Shown piece after piece: positions 48,005 to 61,137 of a stretch of DNA of 64,000 nt. The position numbers were made by a program, and so were the translations under genes. This stretch comes from Stromatinia cepivora (taxonomy: Eukaryota; Ascomycota; Leotiomycetes; Helotiales; Sclerotiniaceae), in assembly GCA_014898415.1 (NCBI GenBank), contig RCTD01000001.1, positions 124,001 through 188,000 of the forward strand, given 5' to 3'. The notes beneath the pieces are model-generated. The model was given only the letters and a program-made list of their open reading frames with translations. It was not told the DNA's origin and did no database searches. How positions within the stretch are numbered: the first letter of the stretch is position 1; every line of letters starts with the position of its first letter.

Positions 48005-49876
48005 AAAGGGTATTTGAATCCTTTTTGAAAAAATTTATTATATTATCGATTTCACTTTTAAACAATTTATAAACAATTCTTAAACAGTATTTGAATAGTT
48101 CAATATTTTCTTTTTAAATTTGTTCTCTTTAATAATTTGATTTGAAATTATTAATTCTTTGTTTGTATTTATTTTATTATTTATACAAGTTTTTATTTAA
48201 GTTTTGATATGATATCTGGAGAAGGATCTAGTTAGATTATAACTTTTCGTTTTACTAACAATAACATCTCTTTTTTTGTTCAATATAAGAATCATTCCTT
48301 CAACAGTGAAATCGAAGCATTTGTATTCATTGAAACTTTTGAAGTTAAAGAAAAATATAATACTTTTAAACAATGGCTCAATTACTCTATAAATATTGTT
48401 GATTTCGTTGGAAACTTTGCAAATGAAATAAAAGATCGGATCGAAGATCAAAAGTTTTATAAAGCGATTGATCTCTTCAAGATCGATTATTTTATTAAGA
48501 ATAACAATATAATTCAATTTATCGAATAATGCTATAATAGAGCCAGAAAAGGTCTTAAAAATCTCGAAAGAATTTGGATAATTGTTTAAGGAAAAGCTTT
48601 CATTTGTTTCTAATCGGAAGATATAAGTTTAAGTGGTGTTTCAATAAAAACAGATATAGTTTATTACACTTTTCATTTCAGCCTTTAAATCCTTATAAAG
48701 TTTCTAAATGGGTATATAATCGAATGCTTTATATAAAAGAAAGGCAAGGGAGTCAAAAAGTATAACTTTATAGATTTCTATATTATATATAGATTCATTA
48801 CAAAAACTAATATAAAGAATAAGAAAAATTGGATATCTCTTCTTTATAATCTTATATAAAATCCTGTCCTTAAAATCTATAGACTTATTTTTGATAATCT
48901 TAGATTTCTAAAAGAATATTATAAAAACAAAAACCCCTTCGAAGTTCAACAAAGGAATAAGCCTATCCGCGAAATAATTATCACAAAAACTGCTTTGATA
49001 CTCTTCAACAATAATAATAATGAAAAGGAATTTAATGTTAAAAAACGATTGAAAGTAATTACTATATTAGATATCCCTCGTGTACGCTAACTTCTTTACT
49101 TCCAAACGATTATACCAATTTCGGAGTTTGCAATTGCGAATATCGATAAATAAAAAAGGAAAAATTATCATTTTGATTTCTCGAAAAAAGCTTTTTTTCA
49201 TTTATCTATTCTGGATAGATTTATATTTTATTGTTATACAATTGATTATAGTACTAAACTTGTTTCAGATAATAACGATTCAATCTTCGACAATTTTAAA
49301 ATAATCTTAAATTCTTTATAGAAGCTGAAAAGCTGTTTTTATGATTTAAACTATCAATTTGAAAAGGGATAGTACTTTTTAGTAAACAACAGATATATTG
49401 CCGATTAAGTAGGGTGGAAAATTGTTGTATTATTGGGAAAGTAAGTTATTATAAATACTCTATATATATATTATTTGTATATCCTAACAAAACTCCTCGA
49501 TCTAAAGTTGAAATATATTTCGATTAAGGAATTACAAAATAAATTGATTATTGTTGCCAGAAATCGAGAATATATTGATGAAATAAGATTGATAAGGATA
49601 TTCTACTTTTGGTTTTGTTTATATCAATCCTTAGCTTTGGAACGATCAAAGCAAATCTTTAGTTTTAATTGATTCGGTTCAATGAAAAGCTTTTATTCCC
49701 TTAACTCTAATAAAACTTTCAAAGATAACTTTCTTTTACTAGGATTATTAAATGAAGAATCCTTTGAGAATCAATTTATTTTATATGTTTTTTTATTTTA
49801 GTATATCTTCGAATAAAAAGATAGATTCGATTTACGAAATGTTTATAAAGATGTTCTTATTATTTACGAATAATAT
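48005..49876 (+). pseudogene. Unidentified decayed coding sequence
   Basis: Plus-strand frames interrupted by stops read like a real protein rather than random AT-rich DNA. Examples are KQWLNYSINIVDFVGNFANE, DFYIIYRFITKTNIKN, DNLRFLKEYYKNKNPFEVQQ and VKKRLKVITILDIPRV. The stretch lies outside the older copia LTR and left of the gypsy element. I cannot name the family. It may be host DNA that has been RIPed or part of an older element. Confidence 0.35.
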
Positions 49877-50158
49877 TGTCACGAATCGTGAACCACAGGA
49901 GGCTAACCACGTGATACCTCTTATCTCCCATGTCCATTGATGAGTTGATCGTCCGTACATATACGTTACGATTCATACGATTTAGTATAGTAAAATGGTG
50001 ACCCTAATAATATATGTATACAACCCCGCAATTTACGAATGAGTATTTGTATATATATATTTAGTCGCTCCTTACGAACTATAGTTCTTCAATTGTAGAT
50101 TCTAAAGAATATAATTGATCCTGTTTATTCAGCTTTACTACAGCTTTTATACATCACA
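49877..50158 (+). repeat. Gypsy 5' LTR
   Basis: 282 bp; same family as the solo LTR at 25913-26194 and the 3' LTR at 61138-61419. Confidence 0.9.
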
Positions 50159-50679
50159 TTATCTATAATTCATTTATAAATGTCCGGTTATCTAATGGTC
50201 TTTTAAATAATACTTTACTTTAATAATACCTTCTTAGATGAACTTTTATAAATATTACACTTAGAGGAAGAAAATCTATTCCAATTTAATCGACGAAAAT
50301 ATAAACATTTTTAGAAGTGTATCATTACTTTCACAATGCAACGAATTCCTCCTTCTGTACACTCCAAACCTTCGAAAGTATATTCTAAGGAACCCTCTCC
50401 TTTTCCTCAATTATTTCAATAATCCTTCGAAGAAAATATAAATATAGGATTGAATAATGTTATTATTAGAAGAAAAAAGATTGATAAAGAAAAAATTCCA
50501 ATATATAAAACCAATACTCTCAACAATTCAATTGCTTCTTTCAAACTATTATTATAATTATAAGATTTCTATATAATGGTTATAAATTTGAAGGAGGAGA
50601 ATCGATAATTGAAAGTTATAATGATAACGAGCTCTATAATAATACAATCTTCTTTTAAACCTCAAATGATGTCTATATA

Positions 50680-52200
50680 GGTATTCAGATCAACAATAGT
50701 ATCTAGAACTCCCTTTATTCCTTTAATCGAAATTCAAGGATCTTTATCCAAACAAACCCGAAAATCCCGAAATCAGAAGAAGAAAACTTCAATCAAACAA
50801 TTTAATCATCCGAAACCCTCCAAGGATTCTTTTTCCCTTTTAAAAAATAACGATCTATCTAATAATCAGGGATCCTTTTATTCAAGAAGCCGATCTAATC
50901 GATCAAGATCGCATTCCTGTATCAATCATAACTTGCAGCAAGATATATATACACCAAAATCTACAAATCTTATTACTAAATTTAATGATAATATTAAACC
51001 TAAAACTAGTTTATAGTAATTATTGGTCATAGAACAACTCGAACTGTATACTATATCACTTAAAAGTGAGATGCAATGCTGCGTATATATAATCAATCAA
51101 ACCAAATCGGAAGTACAAGTATATTATTATGCTTTTTATATACAAATGCCCCGATTCATGGTATTCGAATTGGTTGAACAGTTTGCAATGATTTATCGGA
51201 ATCCGGTCGAAATCGATAATACTCGCTTTTAATACAAGATATGAGTTATACCTAATACGATTCGATATAGCAATTTCCTAGAATGGTATAAAAAGTTCAG
51301 ATTATTTGCTACCTAAACGGAGATTACCGACGATAAAATCCTATTCAGGGATCTTGAATAAAAGATTTCCGATTTTTTTTCGCGAATAATAATAATACTC
51401 ATTAAGGATTATAAAATTACAAAAGAATTCGCGAATATATTTATTAAAGTAAATCAAAATGAAGTTTCATTATAAGAACGAAATTAATACTGTATTGATC
51501 GAGAAGCCCCTATAGCTACTTACAAATTAATGGTTATTATGAACCCTTTGTAATTTTCTCGAAACTTTAATAACTCCAATTTTGGAATCTCTATGTTCTC
51601 GAAACCATTTCTATTCCAGAATACTCCTTTTGGATATACCGGCTCTACTGTATCCAATAATTATTCGAACTTCAAACACTCGTCGTTCTTTCTCTCTCCT
51701 AAAGCAGTATATATATCGATATCTTATATTGATAATTTCAATAAGATCGAGATAATATAAAAAAAAACAAAAGAATTCGAAGAATATCGAAATGCTGAAG
51801 AAGATTTCAACCTAGAAGCTATAATTAAAATTATACAGAATACCTGTTTAGAAAAAAAAAAGCATTTAAAACCAAATACTTAAATTCCGTTTTTATTCTA
51901 AATACTATACAGGATATAAGATTTCTTGATCTAATCAAGCTTATGGGAGGAGAAGCATTCATTTTCTTCTGTAACTTTTCGAAAAATGGTTATATTTATC
52001 GATCAAGAGTATTTATTGACTTTGGAGCAAATGGATTCGCTTTTATTAATACTATGCTCCTTATTTGCTTATTTCTTATATTTAAACCAAGAATTATACT
52101 ATTTGAAGTTTCAATTGAAGTTAAAGGATATAATAATATATAAGGTTATATTATTATTTATTTCATATTCCTTAATTTAACGATCGATAATTATGAATAA
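50680..52200 (+). pseudogene. Gypsy Gag and protease remnants
   Basis: Stop-broken Gag frames, including IYRNPVEIDNTRF near 51200 and LEWYKKFRLFAT near 51275. The retroviral-type protease motif is at about 51985-52045 as FIDFGANGFAFIN, where the catalytic Asp is followed by Phe instead of Ser/Thr. Confidence 0.6.
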
Positions 52201-52474
52201 TCTTTTGTCCCTTTTCTTATTACTGAATTAAAAAGTTATAATATTATTTTAGATAGACTTTGATTATTAGAGATTCGAACAAAGCTTGATTACTTTAATA
52301 GATATCTTGAATAGCCTAAAAAGAGATTCCATATTATTTCCTATTCGAATAATCTCTTCATTACCCAATCATCCTTTTGTAAATAAAAGATCAATCGATT
52401 AACTTAATAAAATACTGATCGATGAAATAACCAATTCGAAGAATATTAGAATCGAAAAGATTCACAATTAAATA

Positions 52475-54657
52475 ACCGATTTCCCTATATCATGCACGAC
52501 CCCATATCTTGCACGCACTTTTAATTTTATAAAATATCAACCACCATGGATGGATATAGTGATGATATATCTTTAGAGGTCTGTATGGAGTTTGCATTAG
52601 TTCAAATTAAAGGGGAAGAGTATTTTAAATATATTCAAATAGCAAATTTCTTCAAAATCAATTGTTCAATGTTCTTTTGGTGTTATAGAAGCAAAACCAT
52701 TTCCTGTAGTATTGTATATATTGAAATTCATTAATTTCTTTTAAAAAAGCAAGAAGAGGTTTTAATCGATCAAATTAACAAATTGATATAAAGATCTATA
52801 TTTTTTACAAACTGTATAATCAAAAACCTTGCGGAAAAGATTATAGGTCATTCTCTAGGGAAGAACTGAATAGCAAATTTCGTAAAAAGGCATAAAATAT
52901 ATCTTCAAAGTCGGTATCTCCGATGTATTGATAATTTGTGTGTGAAAGTTGATAATATTGCTATATTTGAGTATTTTTATGATCTGGTTTGAATTATTTT
53001 GTATTGTTATTAAATTTTATTATTTAAAAAAGTTATATTAATATTCCTTTTTTTTTATTTAATTGATAAAAGTAATTATAAAATATAATATATTATTCAA
53101 GAATATATATAATTGGAATGAGAAGGGCTTTATAATTGATTTAGGGAGGATTATGAAGAGGATAATGAGTGTTAGTGTATATGATTGTGGTAAAACTATG
53201 AAAGCTAGGTAGGATGGATCGAGAGAGTTTATCACTCTTTTAGTATATATATATACTGACGGTACGGTTATTCTATCTACTCTAATTTATAAAGGGGAAT
53301 TTGGAGATTTATAGGATATATAAATTGATGAGATAGGAATAAAGGATCAGGTTTATTTCGGAACTTCAAATAATGGATGGTTGTCGAATGTATTCGGTTT
53401 TATTTGGTTTAATAAGGTTTTTCAATGTTATACTCGTTCAAAAGTAGGGAAAGGATATTGTCTATTGATTGTAGATAATCATTCTAATTATATGAATATA
53501 GAATTTATATTGAAATACAATGAATTGAAGATCATTTTATTGATTCTCCCTCTCCATTCTATATATCGACTTCAACCTTTTGATGTAGACTATTTCCTTC
53601 CCCTTTCGATAAATTATAGTATAGAATTCAATAATCTAATATACAAAAGCGGAGATATCATTGGAATATCGAAATATAACTTTTGGATGATATTTAAGGT
53701 TGTTTGGGCTCAATCTGTTATTACTTATAATATCCTGAAATCTTTCGAAAAAGTCGATATTTATTTTATAAATAAGAATATTATTATTTATAATATTGAA
53801 TCAGAGTAAGCCTTTATATTATTTATATCGATACAATTTATAGGGAATAAAATAAAGATGTTATATACAATTAAAACTCTTTGTCACCTCAAATTAAAGT
53901 TTCGTCTTAAACAGGATCCCAATATTATTCAGAAGTTTTTTAAAACTGTATTTATATATACAATTAATACTAATATCCAATTGTATAAAACAAAAGGTTT
54001 AAAAGAAGTTTTGAAAATCGAAAGAAAAAAAAGAATCTGTTTTAAATGTTTAAATCTAATAAAGGAGGAGGGTGGAGGTGCTTTTTTATATTCCTTTTTG
54101 CAAATCGAAAGAGTTAGAATTTATTAATCGATGAAAGTATTAATTGTTGAATAGAAGAAGGAAACTAAGAAGCAAAAGAAAATCGAAAAGAAAGTTGAAA
54201 AGGAATAAAAGAATAAAGCGATTAAAAAGAGGGTAATATAGAGGGAGGTTGATCGTTAAATTATATATGATATCAAAAAGGGGGTAAAAAGAGTTCGGAA
54301 ATCATTAATATTTTTTATTAAAAGAGTATAAATGATTCAAAAACGTTTTTTTATTATAGATCTAGTATTTTAAAAAGCTATAAAGGATTACGATGTTGTA
54401 GAGATTGATAAATCAATAATGGAAGGAGGGGGGGGGGTATTGCGTTCAAAAGCCGGACAATGTATCAAGGTTTCGTCGAAATTGAAAATGTAAAGGTTTT
54501 TTAATTCTATAGGATAATATTATATCTCTTTATTATTCAAAAAGAATTGTAGCTTTATATCTTATAATTTATAATTAATATCGAATTTTGAAGTGATCGT
54601 AGTAGGAATATAAGGGGCGTGCAAGATGTGGGGTCGTGCACGATGTAGGGAAATCGG
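52475..54657 (+). mobile_element. Pogo/Fot1 transposon nested in the gypsy element
   Basis: Inverted ends begin ACCGATTTCCCTA and continue GTGCACGACCCC with only transition differences. Both ends are flanked by TA (52473-52474, 54658-54659). The length of 2,183 bp suits a Fot1-type element. It separates the gypsy protease from the reverse transcriptase. Confidence 0.88.
52546..54127 (+). pseudogene. Pogo-type transposase, degenerate
   Basis: The ATG at 52546 starts an N-terminal helix-turn-helix-like part (GYSDDISLEVCMEFALVQIK). The DDE core is open at 53381-53809: LLIVDNHSNYMNIEF contains the second catalytic Asp, and LPLHSIYRLQPFDVDYF is the typical pogo block before the third. FWMIFKVVWAQSV and ILKSFEKVDIY follow as in the family. 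The basic C-terminal tail is split by stops. Inactive. Confidence 0.8.
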
Positions 54658-55208
54658 TTAGATCAATTGTAATTAATGATATATAACAAGAACCTTCAAA
54701 TATAAACATAATACAGATTTTTGTTGAAAAGAAAGAAGTTCCGATTCCTTTCAAATTCAATTTACCTTCTTCTCAATCAATTATACCACTATTACAGATC
54801 TACAAATACCTCCCCTGTATATCGCCCGAAATCCTCGATTTATACATATTCAAACCCGATAAATTTTAATTAGAATATAAAAGAGATAAACGAATTGAAC
54901 TCTTTACCATTACTTTGAAAGAATTCGATGATATAATAGACTTCCGATAGAATAAATGATATACAGAAAAAAGAATACTGATTACCCTAATCGAATTCAA
55001 GAATACAAAAGTTCAAAAAAAACTCAATTGAATATTAACCGAAATCGATTCAAAATCTAAAATACTATTTGAATATTGATAATATTATCGAGCCTTTTTC
55101 AAGTATGAATCAAATATCTTGCCTTCTAACTGATCTTATAATTATAAAATCATATTAAAAGATAAAGGAAAACAAGCTTTACATTATAACCCACTTTATA
55201 AGATATTC

Positions 55209-55574
55209 TTGGAACAATTGAAAATCGTCAAAGAATATATTATGGATAATTTTAATAAAGGTTTCATTAAATCCAATCAAGTCCTTTATACTGCATTTAT
55301 TCTATTCGTCAAGAAACCCAATAATAGTTTAAAGTTCTATATAGACTTCAGATTATTGAATTCCTTGATATATAAAGATCGGTATCCCCTCCCTTTGATT
55401 AACGAAACGTTTTCTTGGCTTTCCGATATTAAGATTTTTACCAAACTCGATATTCATCAAATTTTCCATCATATCAGAATAGATCCTACTTCGGAAGAGT
55501 ATACTACCTTTCAAACCTAATATAGATTATATAAATACAAGATCGTACCATTCGGATTAACAAATAATCCTGTA
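55209..55574 (+). pseudogene. Gypsy reverse transcriptase, N-terminal half
   Basis: Open frame to 55520 and beyond a TAA to 55574. Typical Ty3/gypsy blocks: FIKSNQVLYTAFILFVKKPN, FYIDFRLLNSLIYKDRYPLP, FTKLDIHQIFHHIRI and VPFGLTNNP. The domain is then cut by the small LTR element and continues at 57887. Confidence 0.88.
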
Positions 55575-55737
55575 TGTTGGATTTTGGATCATACCATATA
55601 TCTAAGCATAGGACTATACTATAATGGGATTAGCCTGCACGTAATTCTACCGAATCACACAACCTGTATAATAGCTTCTAATCAAATAACCTTAAAATAA
55701 TAAAGCTTTTCCACCCATTCAATATAACTTGTTAATA
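55575..55737 (+). repeat. Small LTR element, 5' LTR
   Basis: 163 bp, starts TGTTGGATTTTGGATC; direct repeat of 57719-57881. Confidence 0.88.
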
Positions 55738-55850
55738 AATTATAAACCCAGGCTCTATATATCATTGCATAATTTAGAATTAGTTTTCCGAAGTAAAAGA
55801 TCAAATCCTCGATAGATTCAGCAGAGTAGACGAACAAAATCGATATAATT

Positions 55851-56010
55851 GAACGGGGAAGCCCGCTATACTAAATACATTGGCAAAATTGAATCCCAAT
55901 AATATAGCTAAAACGGGGAAACCCGCTATACTAAATATATTAGCAAAATTGAATCCCAACAATACAATTAATATAGAAAAGCCCGTTTTAGAAATTACTC
56001 AGGCAAAAGA
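55851..56010 (+). repeat. 60-bp tandem repeat, about 2.7 copies
   Basis: Period of exactly 60 bp: copies start at 55851, 55911 and 55971, each opening with GAACGGGGAAGCCCGC or a transition variant and sharing GGCAAAATTGAATCCCAA. Sixty bases equal twenty codons, so this may be a decayed protein repeat. Confidence 0.85.
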
Positions 56011-56334
56011 TACCATCTTTTTATACCCTTTTTCTAACAATTCGAAAGTCAATTGATTCCTTCAATATCTCTTTTTCTCTTTCGGAAGTCTTTTTGCTTT
56101 ATATCGATAATAACAATAAGAAATAAATACTTTGCAAAGCAAAATAAGTCTTTCGAAATCTTTTCAGAATAAGATTCGAATATTTCTGTTCCTCGAATAT
56201 CTTCGATCTTTATACAGTTGATAGATTCTTTGTAGAAAACTTAATAGGAGTGTTGGAGATTATATTTCTAATATAGTTTTTGGGGGAGCTATAAAACCTA
56301 TACTTGTTTTTGTTTTAAATATTTTGAAGGGTTT

Positions 56335-56590
56335 GTTTTCAAAATCTATTGTATCCTTTTGTTCGGTTTCAGATGATTATGGATTTACTTCGCTTTTGAT
56401 TCTATTGAAATGGATTTGTCAGTAAAATTTAAGACGGTCTTAAATTTTGCTCCTAATACAGATTCAGGGTTTGTAGAAGTTGATTTTTAAATTGGAACCT
56501 TTGGAATAATAGATTCGATATCTGAAATACCTTTGGAAAAAGATTCTTAATTTGTCTTCTAGATATTGCCATCTTCATCTTTATTGTATC
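56335..56590 (-). repeat. Fragment similar to copia-A pol, antisense to the host element
   Basis: This stretch parallels 40020-40250 in the same genomic direction (shared words include GATTCAGGGTTTGTAGAA and AAAGATTCTT). As copia-A is coded on the minus strand, the fragment lies antisense inside the small plus-strand LTR element. Confidence 0.7.
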
Positions 56591-57718
56591 CTATATTATT
56601 TGTATTAAAGAGATATTACTATTTTTTGTTTTAAAAAATAATGCTTCCATTCTGAAGAAATGTTTTTTATATTCCTTTTGGGGATTCTCTATTAATATCC
56701 AACCCTTTTCTCGATCACTACCCCTTTATATTGTTATTGATATCTTCAATATCTTTTTGTTCTTCTTTTTATAGTTACAATCATCAACTTCGCCATCTTT
56801 TGATATATTGTCTATTACATATCACTTCAATACCATTTTGTTTTTATTCCCAGATCAATATTATTTTATTATATCTTTATATTCAACACTTACAACAATA
56901 ATTATATTAATGGTCGTGGGGGAGAAGGAGAGTATTTCTGGTAAGGAAGCCGAAAGTGGAACCGGAAGCAACTACAAAAAAAACCGAAAATGGAACCAGA
57001 AAAGGAGACTATATACCAGAAGATATACAAAACGATATACTAAAAAGAACAAACGACTACATTAATAATAAAAGGACACATATCCAAATAAGAGGAGTAT
57101 TAGGCTCTGTTATATAATATATGGAGATTACTAGATATTTAGCCAAATGTAGTATTAGAAATCGACAGATATTATAACTTCCTGAAACCGATAACAGCTT
57201 ACCAGTTAGTATATAAAGATCATTAATATCTAAACAAGTATAGTATTAAAGATCGATAGATATAATGGTTCCCTAAAGCAAAAGCTACTAACTAATAGCC
57301 TACCAGTTATCCTAACTGATAGCTAGTTATATTTTTACTACGAAGGGAAGAGTTATAGATATAACTCTATAGGATGTATTATCCTATTAGAAAGAGGCAT
57401 CTGTACTACAATATAGGGTTGAAGGCTTTAGCCCAATACAGTTGAAGGATTGGGAGCAGAAAAGATGGATTTCCTTTAATTTTTATTATGAAAAGAGGAA
57501 TACTGATTATCCTTTAAAGATTATTATACTATCGTAAAGCAATTATTCTATTCGAATCTTGTTAGATCTTGAATCTTAAAAGATTTAGCAAAGGAATGAT
57601 CACTCAACACCATTGGCTTTCTATTTTCAGGCTAACGTTACTCAGCTCGATTTAAACCAATTATAATATTTATAATTTAGCCCTCTCTACTTTTATATAC
57701 ATTATGCTCCTGGGGGAG

Positions 57719-57881
57719 TATTGGATTTTGGATTATACTATATATCTAAGCATAGGACTATACTATAATGGGATTAGCCTGTATATGATTCTACCGAATC
57801 ACACAATCTGTATAATAGCTTCTAACCAGATAACCTTAGAATAATAAGGCTTTTCCACCCACTCAATATGACTTGTTAACA
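57719..57881 (+). repeat. Small LTR element, 3' LTR
   Basis: 163 bp partner of 55575-55737. It starts TA instead of TG, a G-to-A change. Confidence 0.88.
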
Positions 57882-57886
57882 CTGTA

Positions 57887-58790
57887 ATCTATTAGCATTA
57901 TATAAATAATATTCTATTCGATTATTTAGATATCTTCTATATAGTATACCTCGATGATATTTTAATCTATTCCAAAAACGAAGAAAAATATCAAACTCAT
58001 ATTAAACTAATTCTTAAACGATTAGAAGTTATTAATTTATAAACAGATCTCAAAAAATACGAATTCAATATTATATATATCAAATACTTAGGCTTTATCA
58101 TCTTTACTAAAGGAATAGAGATAGACCCTGAAAAAATTGAGATAATCGAAAATTGGATTTTTCTGATAATAATGAAAGGGATTCAATTATTCCTTGGTTT
58201 TTGTAATTTTTATTAATAATTCATTAAAGATTATAATATAATAACGAAACCTTTTAACAAATTCATTAAAGCAAATATTAAATTTGTATTCGATAAAGTA
58301 TATCAAAACATATTCAATATCTTGAAGAAAAAGCTTATCTCTATTCCGCTTTTGTAATACTATAATCATCGATTCCCTTATATACTCGAAATAGATATAT
58401 TCAATAAAATAATTACTAGTATATTATTACAATAGTATAATAAAGATTAGTTTCCTGTAACTTATTTCTCTAAAATTATGATTATCGCTAAACTGAACTA
58501 TAAAATTTATAATAAAGAAATATTATTAATCATTTGATTTTTCAATCATTAGAAAACGGAATTTACTGGTTCACTATATAAAATCAAGGTTTATACTAAC
58601 TATAAGATCCTCGAATATTTTATAATTATCAAAACTCTTAATACCCAATAAATTCACTGAACAGAAATTCTAATCGATTATAACTTCATCATTATATATC
58701 GCCCTAAAAAAGATAACCCTTTTATTGATACCTTAATCCATTGAACCAATAAATTAGATCTTTAGAATTATATCAAGAAGAAAAATCGCC
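57887..58790 (+). pseudogene. Gypsy reverse transcriptase C-terminal half and RNase H
   Basis: Resumes the reverse transcriptase frame after the nested element; the catalytic motif YLDDILIYS lies near 57945-57970. The tether (LGFIIFTKGIEIDPEKIE-type) and RNase H follow, with FKIKVYTNYKILEY-like and DYNFIIIYRPKKDN blocks near 58580-58720. Many Trp/Gln positions read stop. Confidence 0.8.
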
Positions 58791-59069
58791 TTCAACAGTT
58801 TATTAAAGACAACCAAATTAATACCGAAATTATAAGAAAAGCTTTACAAAAGCATCATCTAGACAAAATAGCGATTATTAATATCAATTTGAATAAAATC
58901 ATTCCTCAATTCGATTTAATTAATCATATTATCAAAGCAAATAAAACTATAGATAACTTATTAATATTCAAAATACAAATTATTCAAAATTATAAATATA
59001 TATCATTCCAAAATGATTTCTTGTTTTACAATAATCATTTAGTAATGCCCAATATCGATAACCTTTGAA

Positions 59070-59960
59070 TTTACCTGATTTGTAAAGCCTATAATTCCGT
59101 TTCCATTATTCATTTTGATACAAACAAAATCTATCTCTTATTATTTCAACAATACTATTAGCCCAGAATATATAATATTGTAGCCAGATATATACGCAAT
59201 TGTTATACCTACAAATACAGCTCTGTTCCATATAATTGTACCCCTGATTTATTACATTCATTTCCGATTCTTAATCGAATATAACAATATATTATTATAG
59301 ATTATTACAACTTTAATAAAGATAAATACGGATATAACAACATTTTAATCATTATTGATCGATTGATAAAACAAGTTATCTTTATATTTTATTACAAATT
59401 AATCGATATTCGAATTTAAATATAATTATATCTTTATTATATATATCGATATTATAATCCCTTTGATATTATAATATCGGATTGCGGTCTTCAATTCATA
59501 TTACAATTCTAAAAAGAATTCAGCCAAATCCTAGGAACTGATCTCAAACTATCCATTATTTACTATTTCCAAACTAATAATCAAATTAAGATCTATAATC
59601 AATATCTTTAATAATAATTAAAACTATTTATTAATTATTATCAAAACGATTAATCAGAATTCCTATTTATAATAGATTACACGCAATTTACTCTTCCATA
59701 CAATTCCTTAGAAGGATTTATATTCTACAAAACCCTATACAGGTATATATCGAAATATATATAAGAATAAAAGGAAGACGCTAATAAGCCAATAAATGAT
59801 ATGAATATATATAATGCTTGTATATATGCAGAACACAATAAATTAGCTTTCATATAAACGAAAGAAGGTTTATTATATATCCAAGTCAAAATATCGAAAT
59901 TTATGAATATTCATCGATATAAAATCGATTTCGATATCAAAGATTATATATAACTTAATA
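59070..59960 (+). pseudogene. Gypsy integrase remnants
   Basis: Zinc-binding and core blocks can be followed with stops: DTNKIYLLLFQQYY, ARYIRNCYTYKYSS, CTPDLLHSFPIL, IDRLIKQVIF, the second catalytic region ISDCGLQFIL and FTLPYNSLEGFIFYK. The order and spacing suit a Ty3/gypsy integrase. Confidence 0.78.
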
Positions 59961-60169
59961 TAAAGAATTATCCTATCCAAAAACTATTCAAGAAACTGGA
60001 CTTTCTAATTCAAAGAAGATTCAAGATCATTAATCGATTTAGAAACTCTTTCAAATTCGAACTCTTAATTATAATAAAAATTCATCCTATTTTCTCTTCG
60101 GATCGATTATGCAAGATATATAACGATCCTCTTTCTGATTAGATATTCAAACCATTTCCGCCTATTAAT

Positions 60170-60370
60170 ATAATTAGTGATTTGGAATGGAAAGTGGAGA
60201 AGGTTTTAGTAATAAAGAAAACATGAAAAATCTTACTATACAGAATCTTGTGGTTTAATAGTAATATCGATCTTACCTGATATCCTACTTCTGATCTTAA
60301 AACATCATTGTACCTCCTATACGATTTTCATCTGGCCAATCTAACATTGCTTAATCCTCCTAATCGATTA
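60170..60370 (+). pseudogene. Chromodomain at the end of gypsy integrase
   Basis: The blocks DLEWKVEKVLVIKKT and ILLYRILWFNSNIDLT, then PTSDLKTSLYLLYDFHLAN, carry the aromatic-rich strand and C-terminal helix of a chromodomain. These steer chromoviruses to heterochromatin. Confidence 0.72.
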
Positions 60371-61137
60371 ATTGATTGGATAAAGCTTTATGAAAGTGAA
60401 GAGGATAATTATAATCATATAAATAACGATTCATTTATAAAATTAAGGGAAAGAAAAGTATTCTTCAATATAACAAATTAGATATTATGATTTTATAATA
60501 ATATATATATATATAATTATGAAAGGATTGAAAATCTATACAAATTCGAGGGAATTTGATTATATACATATATGATCTGAACTTTATATAATAGACGAAC
60601 TATTATTACCAAGATAATACAAAGGCAATATATTTCAAAAAATTTATATTTATAATCATTTCAAAAATTACGCAAAAAGAAACTTGAATATAATAAGAAC
60701 GAAATATAACATTACCTTTATCGATTTCGTTCAATTTGATTGATTTGATCAATTTGATCGATTAATTTGATCGATTTCGGAATTAATTATATTAACCATT
60801 CATTATCATTATATTATAATTCAATCTCCTTCCCCTTTCTATTGAAATTTTTTCCTTTTAAAGGTTCCCTAAATTAAAGAGAATACAAATCAATATTAAT
60901 TTAATCAATTGATAAACGATTTGGTCGATTTGGTCAATTCATTCGTCATTTTGGTCAATTTGGTCGATAATTTTGGTCAATTTGGTTAATTTCCATTAAA
61001 TTGATTAAATCAACCAAAATGACTAATCTAATTGATTTAAAGTTTATAAACCTTCACAAAACCTGATTTCCAATGAAATAGCAATGGAACAGAGGAGTGA
61101 AACGCTCGAGGGCGAGCTTTTCCGAAGGGGGGGGTAG

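Larger units (their letters stand above)
55575..57881 (+). mobile_element. Small pol-less LTR element nested in gypsy reverse transcriptase
   Basis: LTRs of exactly 163 bp at 55575-55737 and 57719-57881 with a perfect target duplication CTGTA (55570-55574, 57882-57886). The primer site AATTATAAACCC is a decayed form of the half-tRNA-iMet site used by copia elements, and a G-run (TGGGGGAG) precedes the 3' LTR. The 2.0-kb interior lacks any polymerase domain. It holds a 60-bp tandem repeat and a stretch similar to copia-A pol in antisense. A non-autonomous (TRIM/LARD-like) element is the best label. Confidence 0.8.

Noticed and set aside
55851..56010. CRISPR-like array
   Set aside because: The 60-bp units are contiguous tandem repeats without spacers, inside a eukaryotic LTR element.
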